DNA of 64,000 nucleotides. Source: Ureibacillus manganicus DSM 26584 (GTDB lineage: Bacteria > Bacillota > Bacilli > Bacillales_A > Planococcaceae). Below, in pieces: positions 1-9,297 of the stretch. A program made the translations under genes and the position numbers. Position 1 is the stretch's first letter; each line of letters opens with the position of its first letter. The notes below the pieces were generated by a model. It was given only the letters and a program-made list of their open reading frames with translations. It ran no database searches and had not been told where the DNA came from. The stretch is taken from assembly GCF_000772945.1 (NCBI RefSeq), contig NZ_JPVN01000015.1:44832-108831 (forward strand). Reading direction: 5' to 3'.

Positions 1-807
1 TTCTTGTACATTATTTTTCAGATCAGGCATCGATCCTAATAATCCCCAAGTATAAGGGTGTCTTGGATTGTAGAATATTTCATTTACTGTGCCGTACTCA
101 ACGATTTGTCCAGCATACATTACTGCCACACGATCGGCAATATTTGCAACAACCCCTAAATCGTGGGTAATGAAAATAATAGACGTATTACGTTCTTTTT
201 GAATTTCTTTCATTAAATCAAGAATTTGGGCTTGAATCGTTACATCAAGAGCAGTAGTTGGCTCGTCCGCAATTAATAACTTAGGATCTGCTGCTAATGC
301 AATTGCGATAACGACACGCTGACGCATACCCCCACTGAATTCATGTGGATATTGTCTAAAACGTCTTTCAGGCATTGGTATACCTACTTGACGTAGAAGT
401 TCTATCGCACGTTCTTTAGCCTCTTGCTTTGAGATTTTTTTATGTTTTAAGATTACTTCTGTAATTTGGTAACCGACACGCATTGTTGGATTAAGGGCTG
501 TCATAGGATCTTGGAAAATCATAGCGATATCGTTCCCACGAACTTTTGACATCTCTTTTTCCGTAAGTGGAAGAATGTCTTTTCCTTCAAATAATATTTC
601 TCCCCCTGCGTAAATACCAGGTGGTTGAGGAATCAACTTCATGAGCGCGTTACTCGTTACACTTTTACCTGATCCCGATTCACCAACAATCGCTAGTGTT
701 TCACCTTCGTGTAGGTCAAAACTCACACCACGAACTGCTTGGACGACGCCCGCATATGTTTTGAAGTTTACCTTTAAATCGTTTACTTCTAGCAACTTTT
801 TACTCAT
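1..807 (-). CDS. oppD: Oligopeptide ABC transporter ATP-binding protein OppD (3' end cut by window edge)
   Basis: This is one of the two ATPases that power oligopeptide import at the cytoplasmic face. The first 269 codons lie in the window. They show a Walker A motif (GESGSGKS), a Q-loop (FQDP), the signature FSGGMRQR and Walker B followed by DEPTTALD, and then the H-loop region. The frame still runs at position 1, so the Cys-containing C-terminal oligopeptide extension lies outside. It follows oppC by 14 bases in an operon oppA-B-C-D; oppF would be expected beyond the edge. The ATG at 807 is the only good start next to the oppC stop. Confidence 0.93.
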   Translation of the reverse strand, partial: MSKKLLEVNDLKVNFKTYAGVVQAVRGVSFDLHEGETLAIVGESGSGKSVTSNALMKLIPQPPGIYAGGEILFEGKDILPLTEKEMSKVRGNDIAMIFQDPMTALNPTMRVGYQITEVILKHKKISKQEAKERAIELLRQVGIPMPERRFRQYPHEFSGGMRQRVVIAIALAADPKLLIADEPTTALDVTIQAQILDLMKEIQKERNTSIIFITHDLGVVANIADRVAVMYAGQIVEYGTVNEIFYNPRHPYTWGLLGSMPDLKNNVQE

Positions 808-821
808 TTTCTCACCTTCTT

Positions 822-1757
822 CTATTTACGTAGTTTTGGATCTAGTGCATCACGTAAGCCATCACCCACAGCATTAAATGCGAAAATTGTAATCGAAATT
901 AAAAATGCTGGGAAGAATAAACGCCACGGTGCAGTCATTAGTGCCTTCATACCTTCCGAAGCCATCGTACCCCAACTTGGTATTGGTTGCGGAACGCCAA
1001 GTCCTAAAAAGCTCAAAAATGACTCTGTAAAGATAGCAGAAGGAATTGTTAATGTCATTGTTACTAAAATTGCCCCTAATGCATTAGGAACTATATGTTT
1101 TCGAATTAAATGTCCTGTATTTGCACCTAGGGTTCTAGCCGCAAGAACATACTCTTGGTTTTTTATCGATAATACTTCACCACGCACAATTCGCGCCATA
1201 TTTACCCAACCTGTAATCGATAGGGCAATAATCATTGGTAAAATACCAGGCTCTAGTACAACTAGTAAAATAATAACAACTAGTAAATAAGGAACAGCAG
1301 ATAAAACGTCTGCAATACGCATCATAATGTTGTCTACGCGTCCACCAGCAAGTCCTGAAATACTACCCCATAAAACTCCAATTACTAGGTCGATCAATGC
1401 GGCAGTTATCCCAATGAATAATGAAATTCGGGCACCATCCCACGCACGGACAAACACATCACGACCAAGATCATCTGTTCCGAACCAATGTTCTGCTGAT
1501 GGTGGAGCGTTATAATTACCTAGCATCTGATTATATGTGTATGGAGAAAAGATTGGAACAAAGATAGCCATCAAGATCATAATGACTAAAATAATAACGC
1601 CAACTATTGATAATTTATTTTGAGTGAAGCGAAGGATAACTTCTTTCCAAAACGACACGGACTTTTTTGAAAGTTTGTCTGTTTCAGCACTACGTCCACC
1701 GACTACTTTAAACATATCTGGTGACATGTTCTCGATTTGTTCGTTCTGATTTGCCAT
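822..1757 (-). CDS. oppC: Oligopeptide ABC transporter permease OppC
   Basis: This 311-residue inner-membrane permease forms the peptide channel with OppB. It has a cytoplasmic N-terminal tail of about 40 residues, a first membrane segment near residue 50, and then the BPD_transp_1 core. The EAA loop reads [20 protein letters not shown], the ATPase-docking site. The C-terminus [11 protein letters not shown] is typical of OppC/DppC proteins. Its ATG overlaps the oppB stop by one base (TAATG), implying translational coupling. Confidence 0.95.
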   Translation of the reverse strand: MANQNEQIENMSPDMFKVVGGRSAETDKLSKKSVSFWKEVILRFTQNKLSIVGVIILVIMILMAIFVPIFSPYTYNQMLGNYNAPPSAEHWFGTDDLGRDVFVRAWDGARISLFIGITAALIDLVIGVLWGSISGLAGGRVDNIMMRIADVLSAVPYLLVVIILLVVLEPGILPMIIALSITGWVNMARIVRGEVLSIKNQEYVLAARTLGANTGHLIRKHIVPNALGAILVTMTLTIPSAIFTESFLSFLGLGVPQPIPSWGTMASEGMKALMTAPWRLFFPAFLISITIFAFNAVGDGLRDALDPKLRK

Positions 1758-2686
1758 TATTTTTTCGCTCCTTTCAATTTAATACGCGGGTCAATAATAC
1801 TGTAAAGAATATCTACAATTAGTACTGCAAATAACAGAATAATTGCATAGAATACCGTTGTACCCATAATAACTGTATAATCACGATTTGAAATACTTGT
1901 TACAAAGTGTTTTCCTAATCCAGGAATAGCAAAGATTTGTTCTACGATAAAGCTTCCTGTTACAACCCCTGCAGTTAATGGACCTAAGTAAGTTAATACA
2001 GGAAGTAGTGCATTTCTTAATGTGTGTTTAAACACAGTTGTCCATTTTCCAAGACCTTTTGCACGAGCCATTTTTACATAGTCACTACTATTTTGTTCCA
2101 ACATACTTGAACGAGTTAATTTCGCGATGAATCCCATATGTGTAATGGCAATGGCAAATGCCGGTAAAATACTATAAATGAAGCCCTTCCAACCACTTAC
2201 AGGGAAAAGACCTAACTTAAACGATAAAAAGTACTGCATTAAACCAGCTAAAATAAATGAAGGTACTGAAATACCTAAAACTGCAATTGTCGATGCTACA
2301 TAATCGGGGAAGCGATTATGGTAAAGAGCTGCAACCACACCAAATAATATCCCCAACCCTACTGATAAAAACATTGCCATTAATCCTAACGTTAAGGAAA
2401 CTGGGAAACTTTCAGCAATGATATCGTTCGTAGAGCGCCCCTTATACTTCATTGATTCACCAAAATCAAACGTAACAGTATCGATTAAATAATCCTTATA
2501 TTGAATATACCAAGGATTATCTAATCCATATTTAGCATTCAATTGCTCTTCAATCTTCGGTGGGAGTTCACGTTCACTTGCAAATGGGCTCCCTGGTGCA
2601 AGTCTCATTAAGAAAAATGTGGCACTTACAATAATAAATAACGCTATCAGAATATAGATTAATCGATTAAAAATGTACTTAACCAT
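1757..2686 (-). CDS. oppB: Oligopeptide ABC transporter permease OppB
   Basis: This 309-residue permease is the partner of OppC. It begins with the N-terminal membrane segment usual for the family, followed by RLAPGSPF. The EAA loop reads MARAKGLGKWTTVFKHTLRN, and the C-terminal half contains IPGLGKHFVTSISNRDY. Family size is about 300-310 residues, so it is complete. It lies 209 bases downstream of oppA, with a terminator-like hairpin between them that should lower permease expression relative to the binding protein. Confidence 0.95.
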   Translation of the reverse strand: MVKYIFNRLIYILIALFIIVSATFFLMRLAPGSPFASERELPPKIEEQLNAKYGLDNPWYIQYKDYLIDTVTFDFGESMKYKGRSTNDIIAESFPVSLTLGLMAMFLSVGLGILFGVVAALYHNRFPDYVASTIAVLGISVPSFILAGLMQYFLSFKLGLFPVSGWKGFIYSILPAFAIAITHMGFIAKLTRSSMLEQNSSDYVKMARAKGLGKWTTVFKHTLRNALLPVLTYLGPLTAGVVTGSFIVEQIFAIPGLGKHFVTSISNRDYTVIMGTTVFYAIILLFAVLIVDILYSIIDPRIKLKGAKK

Positions 2687-2811
2687 TCCTTGTCCCTCCT
2701 TTTTAATTTATAGAAAAATTAAGAAAGACACAGTTCAATCAGTGATTAAACTGGTGTCAATACTAAGAAAATATGTAAAATAAATACTTTCTCACTACTA
2801 AATAAAACAAA

Positions 2812-2846
2812 GGCTGCTTGTCATCGAATACACGACAAACGCAGCC
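2812..2846 (-). terminator. Hairpin between oppA and oppB (partial terminator)
   Basis: The arms GGCTGC and GCAGCC plus inner TTGTC/GACAA pairs form a stem, followed on the minus strand by the T-rich run TTTGTTTTATTT. It sits just after oppA and before oppB. I infer an attenuating terminator or a 3' stabiliser that lets oppA mRNA accumulate above the permease mRNA, a common arrangement in binding-protein operons. Confidence 0.7.
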
Positions 2847-2895
2847 CTTGTACTATTTTTGTTAATGTAAATAGTAACTTATAATAATTACTTTA

Positions 2896-4527
2896 TTATT
2901 TGTCAATATCTACATATTTCAAATAGACATTACCAAGTCCATCAGGTGCCATATTTTTTACAAAGTCTTTTTTCACGTGAAGATTTGAATAGTTGTAAAG
3001 TGGAGCAACTGGGAACTCAGTCATAGCTACTGCTTCTGCTTGTTTTAGTAATGCAAGACGTGCTTCTGGATCAGTTTCAGCAACTGATTGTTTTAAGAAC
3101 TCAGCATATTGCGGATTTTCCCAACCAGTATCGTTGTTACCATTTTCTGCAGAATCATATTGTTCTAAGAATGAGTATGCATCGTTGTAGTCAGCAATCC
3201 AACCCATACGTGCAACATCAAAGTCTAATAAGTTTAATTTATCTAAATAAACTTGCCATTCAGAGTTATCGATAGCTACTTGAATTCCTAAATTTTTAGC
3301 CCAAGATTCTTGAACAAATTGTGCAATTACTGCGTGTGCTTCACTTGTGTTAATAGATAATCCAATTTGAATTTCGCTTGGATCATTAATTCCAAGTTCT
3401 TGCATACCTAATTCTAGAGCTGCTTTTGCTTCTTCGATATCATTGTCTTTGAAGTAACCACGGTCTTCTTCAAATCCATTAATAGCTGGTGGAACCATAC
3501 CTAATGCAGGTGATTGTTCACCTTTTAAGATATTGTCGATTAATTCTTGACGGTTGATCGCAAGTGTTAATGCTTTACGGATGTTAGCATTGCTTGTGAA
3601 TTCACCTGTTGTATTAAATTTGTACCAGTAGATTGCTGCGTAATCTTCGATGTTAAGAGTTCCCTCTTCTTTATAACGATCGATTGAATCAAGTGAAACT
3701 GTTTGGAATGGAGCACCTAAGAAATCGATTTCTCCTTTATCAAACATTGTTCCAGCAGTTGTTTCATTTTCTACCATTGAAATGTTTACTTTATCTAAAG
3801 CAACATTTTCTGCATCATAGTAGCTGTCGCTTTTTTCTAAAGTAATTGAATCATTATGTTTCCATTCAGCTAAAGTAAATGGACCGTTTGTAACAAAGTT
3901 TTCTGCTTCAGTGTACCATTCTGGGTTACCTTCTACAGAAGCTTTGTGTAATGGGAAGTAAGTTTTAAATGCAGTTAATTCTAAGAAGTAAGGTGTTGGA
4001 TTTTCTAAAGTTACTTCTAAAGTTTTTTCGTCAACTACATTAATACCTAAATCGTTTTCAGAACCTTCACCTGAATTATAAGCTTGAGCGCCTTTAATTG
4101 GGTAAAGAATTGAAGCATACTCAGATGCATTTTCTGGGTTTAATACCCATTTCCATGCAAATGCAAAATCTTCTGCAGTAACTTTGTCACCGTTGTTCCA
4201 AGTTGTATCTTTTAAAGTGAAAGTGTATTTTAATAGGTCTTCACTAATTTGTACATCTTCTGCTACTGCGTTTACTACTTCACCGTCTTTAATAGCTGTT
4301 AAACCTTCATAAATGTTTTGTAAAATTACACCAGATGTGCTGTCTGTAGCTAGTCCAGGGTGTAATGATGGTGGTTCAGATGCAATAACTAAATTTAATT
4401 CTTTAGCTGCTGTTCCATCTTCTTTTGTTGTAGTTTCTTTTGCTGATTCGCCGCCGAAGTTACATGCAGCTAAGATCGCAGATAAAACTAATAACATGCT
4501 TACAAGTAATAAACTGTTTTTCTTCAT
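2896..4527 (-). CDS. oppA: Oligopeptide-binding lipoprotein OppA
   Basis: This 543-residue extracellular solute-binding lipoprotein (SBP_bac_5 family) delivers peptides to OppBC. The signal peptide is MKKNSLLLV..., with lipobox LAAC placing the lipid-anchored Cys at residue 22. A low-complexity Thr/Lys/Glu linker follows, then the peptide-binding fold starting at LNLVIASEPPSLHPG. The motif GTMFDKGEIDFLG and the C-terminal region VAPLYNYSN are typical of OppA. The ribosome site is GGGGGA before the ATG. It is the first gene of the operon and has its own promoter with CodY-like boxes upstream. Confidence 0.95.
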   Translation of the reverse strand: MKKNSLLLVSMLLVLSAILAACNFGGESAKETTTKEDGTAAKELNLVIASEPPSLHPGLATDSTSGVILQNIYEGLTAIKDGEVVNAVAEDVQISEDLLKYTFTLKDTTWNNGDKVTAEDFAFAWKWVLNPENASEYASILYPIKGAQAYNSGEGSENDLGINVVDEKTLEVTLENPTPYFLELTAFKTYFPLHKASVEGNPEWYTEAENFVTNGPFTLAEWKHNDSITLEKSDSYYDAENVALDKVNISMVENETTAGTMFDKGEIDFLGAPFQTVSLDSIDRYKEEGTLNIEDYAAIYWYKFNTTGEFTSNANIRKALTLAINRQELIDNILKGEQSPALGMVPPAINGFEEDRGYFKDNDIEEAKAALELGMQELGINDPSEIQIGLSINTSEAHAVIAQFVQESWAKNLGIQVAIDNSEWQVYLDKLNLLDFDVARMGWIADYNDAYSFLEQYDSAENGNNDTGWENPQYAEFLKQSVAETDPEARLALLKQAEAVAMTEFPVAPLYNYSNLHVKKDFVKNMAPDGLGNVYLKYVDIDK

Positions 4528-4565
4528 ATTGAAATCCCCCTATTCTATGTTGTTTTATATTTCCA

Positions 4566-4580
4566 ATTTTTCAGAAAATA
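4566..4580. promoter_or_regulatory. CodY-like operator in the oppA leader
   Basis: The 15-mer ATTTTTCAGAAAATA matches the known CodY consensus AATTTTCWGAAAATT at 13 of 15 positions. It lies between the predicted oppA transcription start and the ATG, where a bound repressor could block elongation. A weaker match (11 of 15) is at 4664-4678, upstream of the -35. CodY control of opp genes by branched-chain amino acids and GTP is known in Firmicutes; binding here is inferred. Confidence 0.55.
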
Positions 4581-4603
4581 TAATTTGTGAAGTAGCATTT
4601 GTT

Positions 4604-4632
4604 ATATTATCAGAATTTTATAGTTTTAACAA
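4604..4632 (-). promoter_or_regulatory. Predicted sigma-A promoter of oppA
   Basis: On the minus strand a -35 TTGTTA (4627-4632) and a -10 TAATAT (4604-4609) are separated by exactly 17 bases. The start point would be near 4597, giving a leader of about 70 bases. The 390-base gap 4528-4917 is very AT-rich and otherwise holds only the CodY-like boxes and the terminator at 4873-4903. Confidence 0.5.
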
Positions 4633-4872
4633 TATAATTATATCACATTATTAAAAATTTCTATTCTTTTAGAAAATTTTAAAAGTTTATGTCATGTAAA
4701 CGCCCCCATAACGCAAATATGTTGAATATTTACTATTTTTTAATTGTTCTATATTTTTTGAATATGTAGAAAATTCTCTATAAATTGTTTTTCTAATATC
4801 ATTTTTTATTCTTTGTCTTTTTTATCGGAATATACTTTATATAAACTGAAAATATCGAATCAAAATAAAAAA

Positions 4873-4903
4873 GGTGTCAAGAAAGAATAACTTTCTTAAC
4901 ACC
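4873..4903 (-). terminator. Rho-independent terminator after the HAAS-domain gene
   Basis: The arms GGTGT-AAGAAAG and CTTTCTT-ACACC pair around an AATAA loop. On the minus strand the stem is followed by TTTTTTATTTTG. It lies 15 bases after the stop of the gene at 4918-5922 and separates the padR operon from oppA. Confidence 0.8.
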
Positions 4904-4917
4904 TATTATTTTGCTTT

Positions 4918-5922
4918 TTAATTAATTTTTGCTTTTAAGTACCCATCAATACAATTCCATATTGCAAAGATCGGATAAACAATAATTGTTAGCCACTGAA
5001 TATATCCTGTAATCGCATTTTCATTTAAGTTAAGCAAGTCGCTCATATAAACGATGAATTCTTGATTAAAAATTGCTACATTCGTAATAATCACAATAAC
5101 ACTTATTGTACCAACAAGTTCTTTTACAACATTTAATAACGCAATATTCTTCGTCCATTGCTTTTTGAACAACATAAATAGTGCTAAAGCTACCTCTAAA
5201 ACGACGCAAATGATTACGACTGGCCAATAAGCGTTTAAGATTGGTTGATTTAAGGCAGGCATTACAAATTGTAGACCATTCTCACCCTTTTGATAAACTC
5301 CCAAAAGATGATCTGCATTAAAATACACTGTAACCCAAATCGCTGTCCAAAGTAAGCTAAAAAATACATATCCATTTGAAACTGCTTTTTTCCTTGGAAC
5401 ATGTGCAACACTTTTCAAATCTTCAGGTGTCCATTTTTTACCGTTAAAAGATAAAGGATTCAGATCTTTTGTATTATCTACACGCTCAATAATTGCAAAC
5501 ACAATCGTTAACCAAAAGAATGTTTGTATGAAAACCTCTATAATTAGCCATATTCCTTTTCCAAGAACCATTAAAGCAACACTGAGAAACGCCTGATCCT
5601 CATTATAATTAAAAATATTTTCAGCTAATAATGAGATAATCGCTACAACAGCAGCAATTGGAAGAATCATTTTTAACAAAGATACATACACATCATAATA
5701 TCGTGGACCAATTAAATGCATTGGCTTTTCACTGTAGTTACTAGCTAACACCGCCGGGTTACCTAAGTTATTTAGGACTACCTTGATATCCTGTTCTGTA
5801 GAATCCTCGGGCAACATATCTTCAATCGTTGACCTTAATTCAAGACCAATGTCTTCACGATTTTTTTCTGGCAAACGACGAGTTACTTCATTTATATATA
5901 CATCAATAAGATTCATCCTCAT
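4918..5922 (-). CDS. HAAS-domain membrane protein, PadR partner
   Basis: This 334-residue membrane protein starts with a HAAS-type helical domain (residues 1-65, with the motif NREDIGLELRSTIEDML). About six hydrophobic segments follow between residues 75 and 325. HAAS proteins are typically encoded next to PadR-like repressors and are thought to modulate them or envelope processes; the biochemical role is unknown. Its ATG overlaps the padR stop in an ATGA, so the two are translationally coupled. The alternative ATG two codons in (MNLIDVY) is equally possible. Confidence 0.75.
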   Translation of the reverse strand: MRMNLIDVYINEVTRRLPEKNREDIGLELRSTIEDMLPEDSTEQDIKVVLNNLGNPAVLASNYSEKPMHLIGPRYYDVYVSLLKMILPIAAVVAIISLLAENIFNYNEDQAFLSVALMVLGKGIWLIIEVFIQTFFWLTIVFAIIERVDNTKDLNPLSFNGKKWTPEDLKSVAHVPRKKAVSNGYVFFSLLWTAIWVTVYFNADHLLGVYQKGENGLQFVMPALNQPILNAYWPVVIICVVLEVALALFMLFKKQWTKNIALLNVVKELVGTISVIVIITNVAIFNQEFIVYMSDLLNLNENAITGYIQWLTIIVYPIFAIWNCIDGYLKAKIN

Positions 5923-6248
5923 TCTCCTTTCAACAAATCATAAAGCTGTTTTGAATTTACAAGCCATTCTGTTTTTAACTTTTCATAAATCTCAATACCA
6001 AAATCCGTTAAAACATAATATTTCCTTGGCCTTGACTCCGTTGTATCCCAGAGACTTTCCACTAGTTCTTGCTTTTCCAATCTTCTTAGTAAAGGATATA
6101 ACGTACTTTGTTCTATAGATATCCCAGATTGTTCTAATAATTGGACAAGCGAGTAGCCGTATTGCTTTGTTTGTAATTGGCTTAAAACTGCTAATGTTAG
6201 CGTTCCTCTTCTTAATTCCGTAGTTAATGAATCCAGTAGATTACTCAT
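5919..6248 (-). CDS. PadR-family transcriptional repressor
   Basis: This 109-residue protein is an almost bare PadR winged-helix domain. It reads LRRGTLTLAVLSQL..YGYSLVQLLEQSG, with the family hallmark LYPLLRRLEKQELVES and wing residues RPRKYYVLTDFG. PadR proteins are dimeric repressors that respond to small molecules or partner proteins. It is the first gene of a two-gene operon with the HAAS protein. A perfect inverted repeat 32 bases upstream of the ATG is the likely autoregulatory operator. Confidence 0.88.
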   Translation of the reverse strand: MSNLLDSLTTELRRGTLTLAVLSQLQTKQYGYSLVQLLEQSGISIEQSTLYPLLRRLEKQELVESLWDTTESRPRKYYVLTDFGIEIYEKLKTEWLVNSKQLYDLLKGE

Positions 6249-6280
6249 AGTACACCTCCATACTGTTCAATACATACTAT

Positions 6281-6303
6281 GTATCATACAGTATATATGA
6301 TAC
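6281..6303. promoter_or_regulatory. Inverted-repeat operator upstream of padR
   Basis: GTATCAT and ATGATAC form a perfect 7-bp inverted repeat with a 9-base centre. Related half-sites (ACAGTAT, TACTGT) lie on both sides. The position just upstream of the padR start, and the 5'-ATAC half-site character, fit PadR autorepression. Binding is inferred. Confidence 0.5.
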
Positions 6304-6443
6304 AGTATTGTTGAAACAACAGTATTTTTTATTTTCTATCTTTTTGCAACGAAAATACTGGCTTCCTGTTTTCTTTTTTTATTTACTTCAATACATCTTT
6401 TAGATACTATTGTTTGTTGTAGAAAAAGAAACGAGGTCCTACC

Positions 6444-7210
6444 ATGCTATTCGACATAGATTTAACTACGATTCTGCTATTATTTTTATTTGGATTTTTA
6501 GCTGCCTTTATTGACTCAGTTGTTGGCGGAGGGGTCTTATATCACTTCCAGCTTTAATGTTTACTGGGTTAAGTCCTTCTGCTGCAGTTGCAACAAATAA
6601 ACTCGCTGGGACGATGGGGTCATTAACAAGCACAATTACATTCTATCGTTCTGGAAAACTAGATTTAAAAACAGTTATAAAGCTCTTTCCAATTGTATTT
6701 ATAGCTGCAGGTATAGGGGCATGGATTGTCCATTCAATGGATCCATCTGTGTTAAAACCATTAATGCTAGTAATGCTTGCAGGAGTATTAGCATATACAC
6801 TACTGAAAAAGGATTGGGGAAGCATTTCTACATATAAAAAGCTTTCAACTATAAAGTACATCGGGTTTTTCCTTCTAATATTTGCAATCGGGTTTTATGA
6901 CGGTTTTCTTGGACCAGGTACTGGTTCTTTTTTAATTTTTGCTTTTCTGATGATTGGTTTTGACTTTTTAAAAGCAGCAGGAAATGCGAAGTTTCTAAAT
7001 TTCGGTAGTAACATTGGTGCACTATTAATGTTTATGTTATTAGGTCAAATCAATTATGCATATGGCTTCATTATGGGGATAGCACAAGTGTTAGGTGCGA
7101 TTTGCGGGTCAAAATATGCTATAAAAAGAGGAAGCGGTTATGTTAGAGTATTATTCATTATCGTGACAATTGTGTTACTTACCAAAAATACTTATGATTA
7201 TTTTTTCTAA
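6444..7210 (+). pseudogene. TSUP-family (TauE/SafE) permease, frameshifted in a G run
   Basis: A full-length TSUP sulfite-exporter-family permease (255 residues if intact) can be read by joining two frames. The ATG at 6444, with a GAGG ribosome site, gives MLFDIDLTTILLLFLFGFLA...DSVVGGG and then runs out of frame. Adding one G to the GGGG at 6531-6534 restores GGGGLISLPALMFTGLSPSA, the conserved family motif, and continues to 7210 with about seven membrane segments and DGFLGPGTGSF. TSUP proteins export sulfite or sulfonates or similar anions. The lesion is either a real mutation or a homopolymer base-call error. Confidence 0.85.
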
Positions 7211-7216
7211 AAAAAG

Positions 7217-7252
7217 GCAGGTTTCTGAAGGATTTAAACTTCAGAAACCTGC
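7217..7252. terminator. Bidirectional terminator
   Basis: A perfect 14-bp stem, GCAGGTTTCTGAAG with CTTCAGAAACCTGC, closes an 8-base loop. A run of T follows on the minus strand (CCTTTTTTT) and TTATTAATTATT follows on the plus strand. It serves the convergent TSUP gene and the MFS gene. Confidence 0.88.
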
Positions 7253-7259
7253 TTATTAA

Positions 7260-8510
7260 TTATTCTACCGAAACGTGGTCCTTTGGTTTACCAGCCTCAA
7301 GTAATGCTTTGCTTTTTACTAGGACGATTAAGAGCACAGTCATTGCAATACCCGTTCCAATTAAAAGCCATTCTATATCGACAATGTCTGCTATTGGACC
7401 AAAGATTAGCATTCCAATAGGCATCATAGAAGTTGAAATCATTCCAAACACACCAAATACTCTTCCTAAATAATCTCCATCTACTTTTTCTTGGATTAAA
7501 GTCATTGTTGGCGTATTAAAAATAGGCATGGCAATTCCAAATATCCCAAAGAATACTAGGTAGATCCAGAAAGTTGGAACAATCCCTAGCGCTACAGTAC
7601 AGAGTCCCATAATGAGTCCAGAGAATGCCATTGTATAAATCTTGTTTTTAAAGCCTCCCCAAGCAGCAATAAGTCCTCCTCCAATCATCATTCCGATAGA
7701 AAAGGCTACTTCAATTGCCGCAAGTCTCCACTCATCATCCCCAAAACTACGGGTCACTTGTAACGGCGTTAAAAACGATGCAGGTGCCATTAACACAAAG
7801 AAAACGGCAAACATTGTCATTAAAACCTTCAGAAAACTATGGTTTTTAATATAAATTAAGCCCGCTTTAAAGTCGGTAAAGTAGCCAGTATTTTGAGTTT
7901 GTTTAGCCTTATTATGGGTAGGTATGCGTAAGAAAAATAACAATATTCCTACAGCAACGGCTGCTGTCACGACATCTATAAAGAGTATAACTTCCATGGA
8001 AGTAGTTGAAATTAATGCAGCACTTACCATAGGGGAAACGAACATTATAATCGCTTGAATCGAACCGTTAATTCCGTTAATTTTTACAAGATGTTCTTCA
8101 GGGACAATTTGTGGCAATACAGCCCCAACTGCCGGTGTTTGTATACCAGTCCCTAGCGCTCGTATCGCTGCTACTAAAAACAATAGCCACATTGCGTCAT
8201 AGCCCATCATAAAGACAATTGCTAAGATTAAAGTAGCAATGGCTATCATCGAGTCTGATATAATCATTAATAATTTTCGATTGTAACGGTCTGCCCAAAC
8301 ACCTGCAAATGGTGATAATAAAAACGTCGGAATAAATCCGCAAAGTATATAAATGGTCATCATTATACCAGATTGTGTGGACAACGTAATGTACCACATA
8401 ATCGCATATTGCACTAACGATGAGCCAAATAAAGAAATCGTTTGGCTACTTAAAAATAGCGTAATATTTTTCTTCCAACTAGCTGTTGGATCAGTTGATG
8501 TACTTGTCAT
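7260..8510 (-). CDS. MFS drug-efflux-type transporter
   Basis: This is a major facilitator protein of about 416 residues with 12 hydrophobic segments. It has the motif-A loop GVWADRYNRKLLM between helices 2 and 3, and GRVFGVFGMISTSMMPIG in the C-half. It resembles the MefA/macrolide-efflux-like MFS_3 subgroup, but the substrate cannot be read from sequence. I prefer the ATG at 8510, which has GAGGG 10 bases upstream; an in-frame ATG at 8534 is also possible and has a poorer site. It is monocistronic. Confidence 0.8.
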   Translation of the reverse strand: MTSTSTDPTASWKKNITLFLSSQTISLFGSSLVQYAIMWYITLSTQSGIMMTIYILCGFIPTFLLSPFAGVWADRYNRKLLMIISDSMIAIATLILAIVFMMGYDAMWLLFLVAAIRALGTGIQTPAVGAVLPQIVPEEHLVKINGINGSIQAIIMFVSPMVSAALISTTSMEVILFIDVVTAAVAVGILLFFLRIPTHNKAKQTQNTGYFTDFKAGLIYIKNHSFLKVLMTMFAVFFVLMAPASFLTPLQVTRSFGDDEWRLAAIEVAFSIGMMIGGGLIAAWGGFKNKIYTMAFSGLIMGLCTVALGIVPTFWIYLVFFGIFGIAMPIFNTPTMTLIQEKVDGDYLGRVFGVFGMISTSMMPIGMLIFGPIADIVDIEWLLIGTGIAMTVLLIVLVKSKALLEAGKPKDHVSVE

Positions 8511-8613
8511 ATTAATTATTCCCTCATTATTCATTTAATCTCTTTCTTTTAAGGGAAACAAATTAATAAAATAATAGCATCATCATTTGTACTTCTCCCC
8601 CCTTAATAAATGA

Positions 8614-9246
8614 TTAACTTAAATTATCTACAAATGCTTTAAGCCGACTAAAGTCAGTTAATTCTTCGTTACACGTATCACTATTTTCACATATATAGTT
8701 CCCTTTTCTTGTATATGTTCCAAGTTGCGTTCCTTTTTTTGATACTAACAATAACCCAACCTTTGCATGGTGATTACATACTAAACAGATACCGCTCTTT
8801 TCCAAGTGGTCAAATACTCCGCGCACACCTTTTAAAATACCTTCCTCATAATACACAATGTATTTTCTATTAGTACCAGCATCAAACCAACTCAAATAGC
8901 TAAGTTCTCTTAAATCGATTCCATCCATTTTAGGAAGTTTTACTTTTTTATCCTTAGGAAACAACTTTTTAACTTGGTTATCAGTTGGAACTTTAAATGG
9001 CTCAACGTATTGTTTAATTGAGTCTAAAAACAGCTCCAATTGTTCCCTTGCTTGTATAGTGAATATGGGTTGCAGTACAATTTGCTGTTCTATATCATCA
9101 AGTATTAGTTTATTATTAATTTCTTCTTGTACTAATGCTTGAATTGCTTGAATTACATTTGGATCCTTTGACGTTGTATTGGCATTTAATATCTTTTTTG
9201 CTTGTTTTTTAACGAATTGATATTGCTCTACATTCATAAATTTCAT
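8614..9246 (-). CDS. FusB/FusC-family elongation factor G-binding protein
   Basis: This 210-residue protein matches the FusB/FusC family, which binds EF-G and releases it from ribosomes jammed by fusidic acid. The N-terminal helical half (1-130) contains PIFTIQAREQLELFLDSIK. The C-terminal treble-clef zinc domain carries CLVCNHH near residue 157 and CENSDTC near residue 190. The length equals family norms (about 213). The ATG at 9246 has AAGGAG 8 bases upstream; the upstream GTG at 9255 is inside that site and rejected. It probably gives intrinsic fusidic acid tolerance, although many Bacillales homologues are untested. Confidence 0.85.
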   Translation of the reverse strand: MKFMNVEQYQFVKKQAKKILNANTTSKDPNVIQAIQALVQEEINNKLILDDIEQQIVLQPIFTIQAREQLELFLDSIKQYVEPFKVPTDNQVKKLFPKDKKVKLPKMDGIDLRELSYLSWFDAGTNRKYIVYYEEGILKGVRGVFDHLEKSGICLVCNHHAKVGLLLVSKKGTQLGTYTRKGNYICENSDTCNEELTDFSRLKAFVDNLS

Positions 9247-9297
9247 CACGAACACTCCTTCCGCTCTAGATTACAGAAAAAGCTTCATGAGTTCAAT

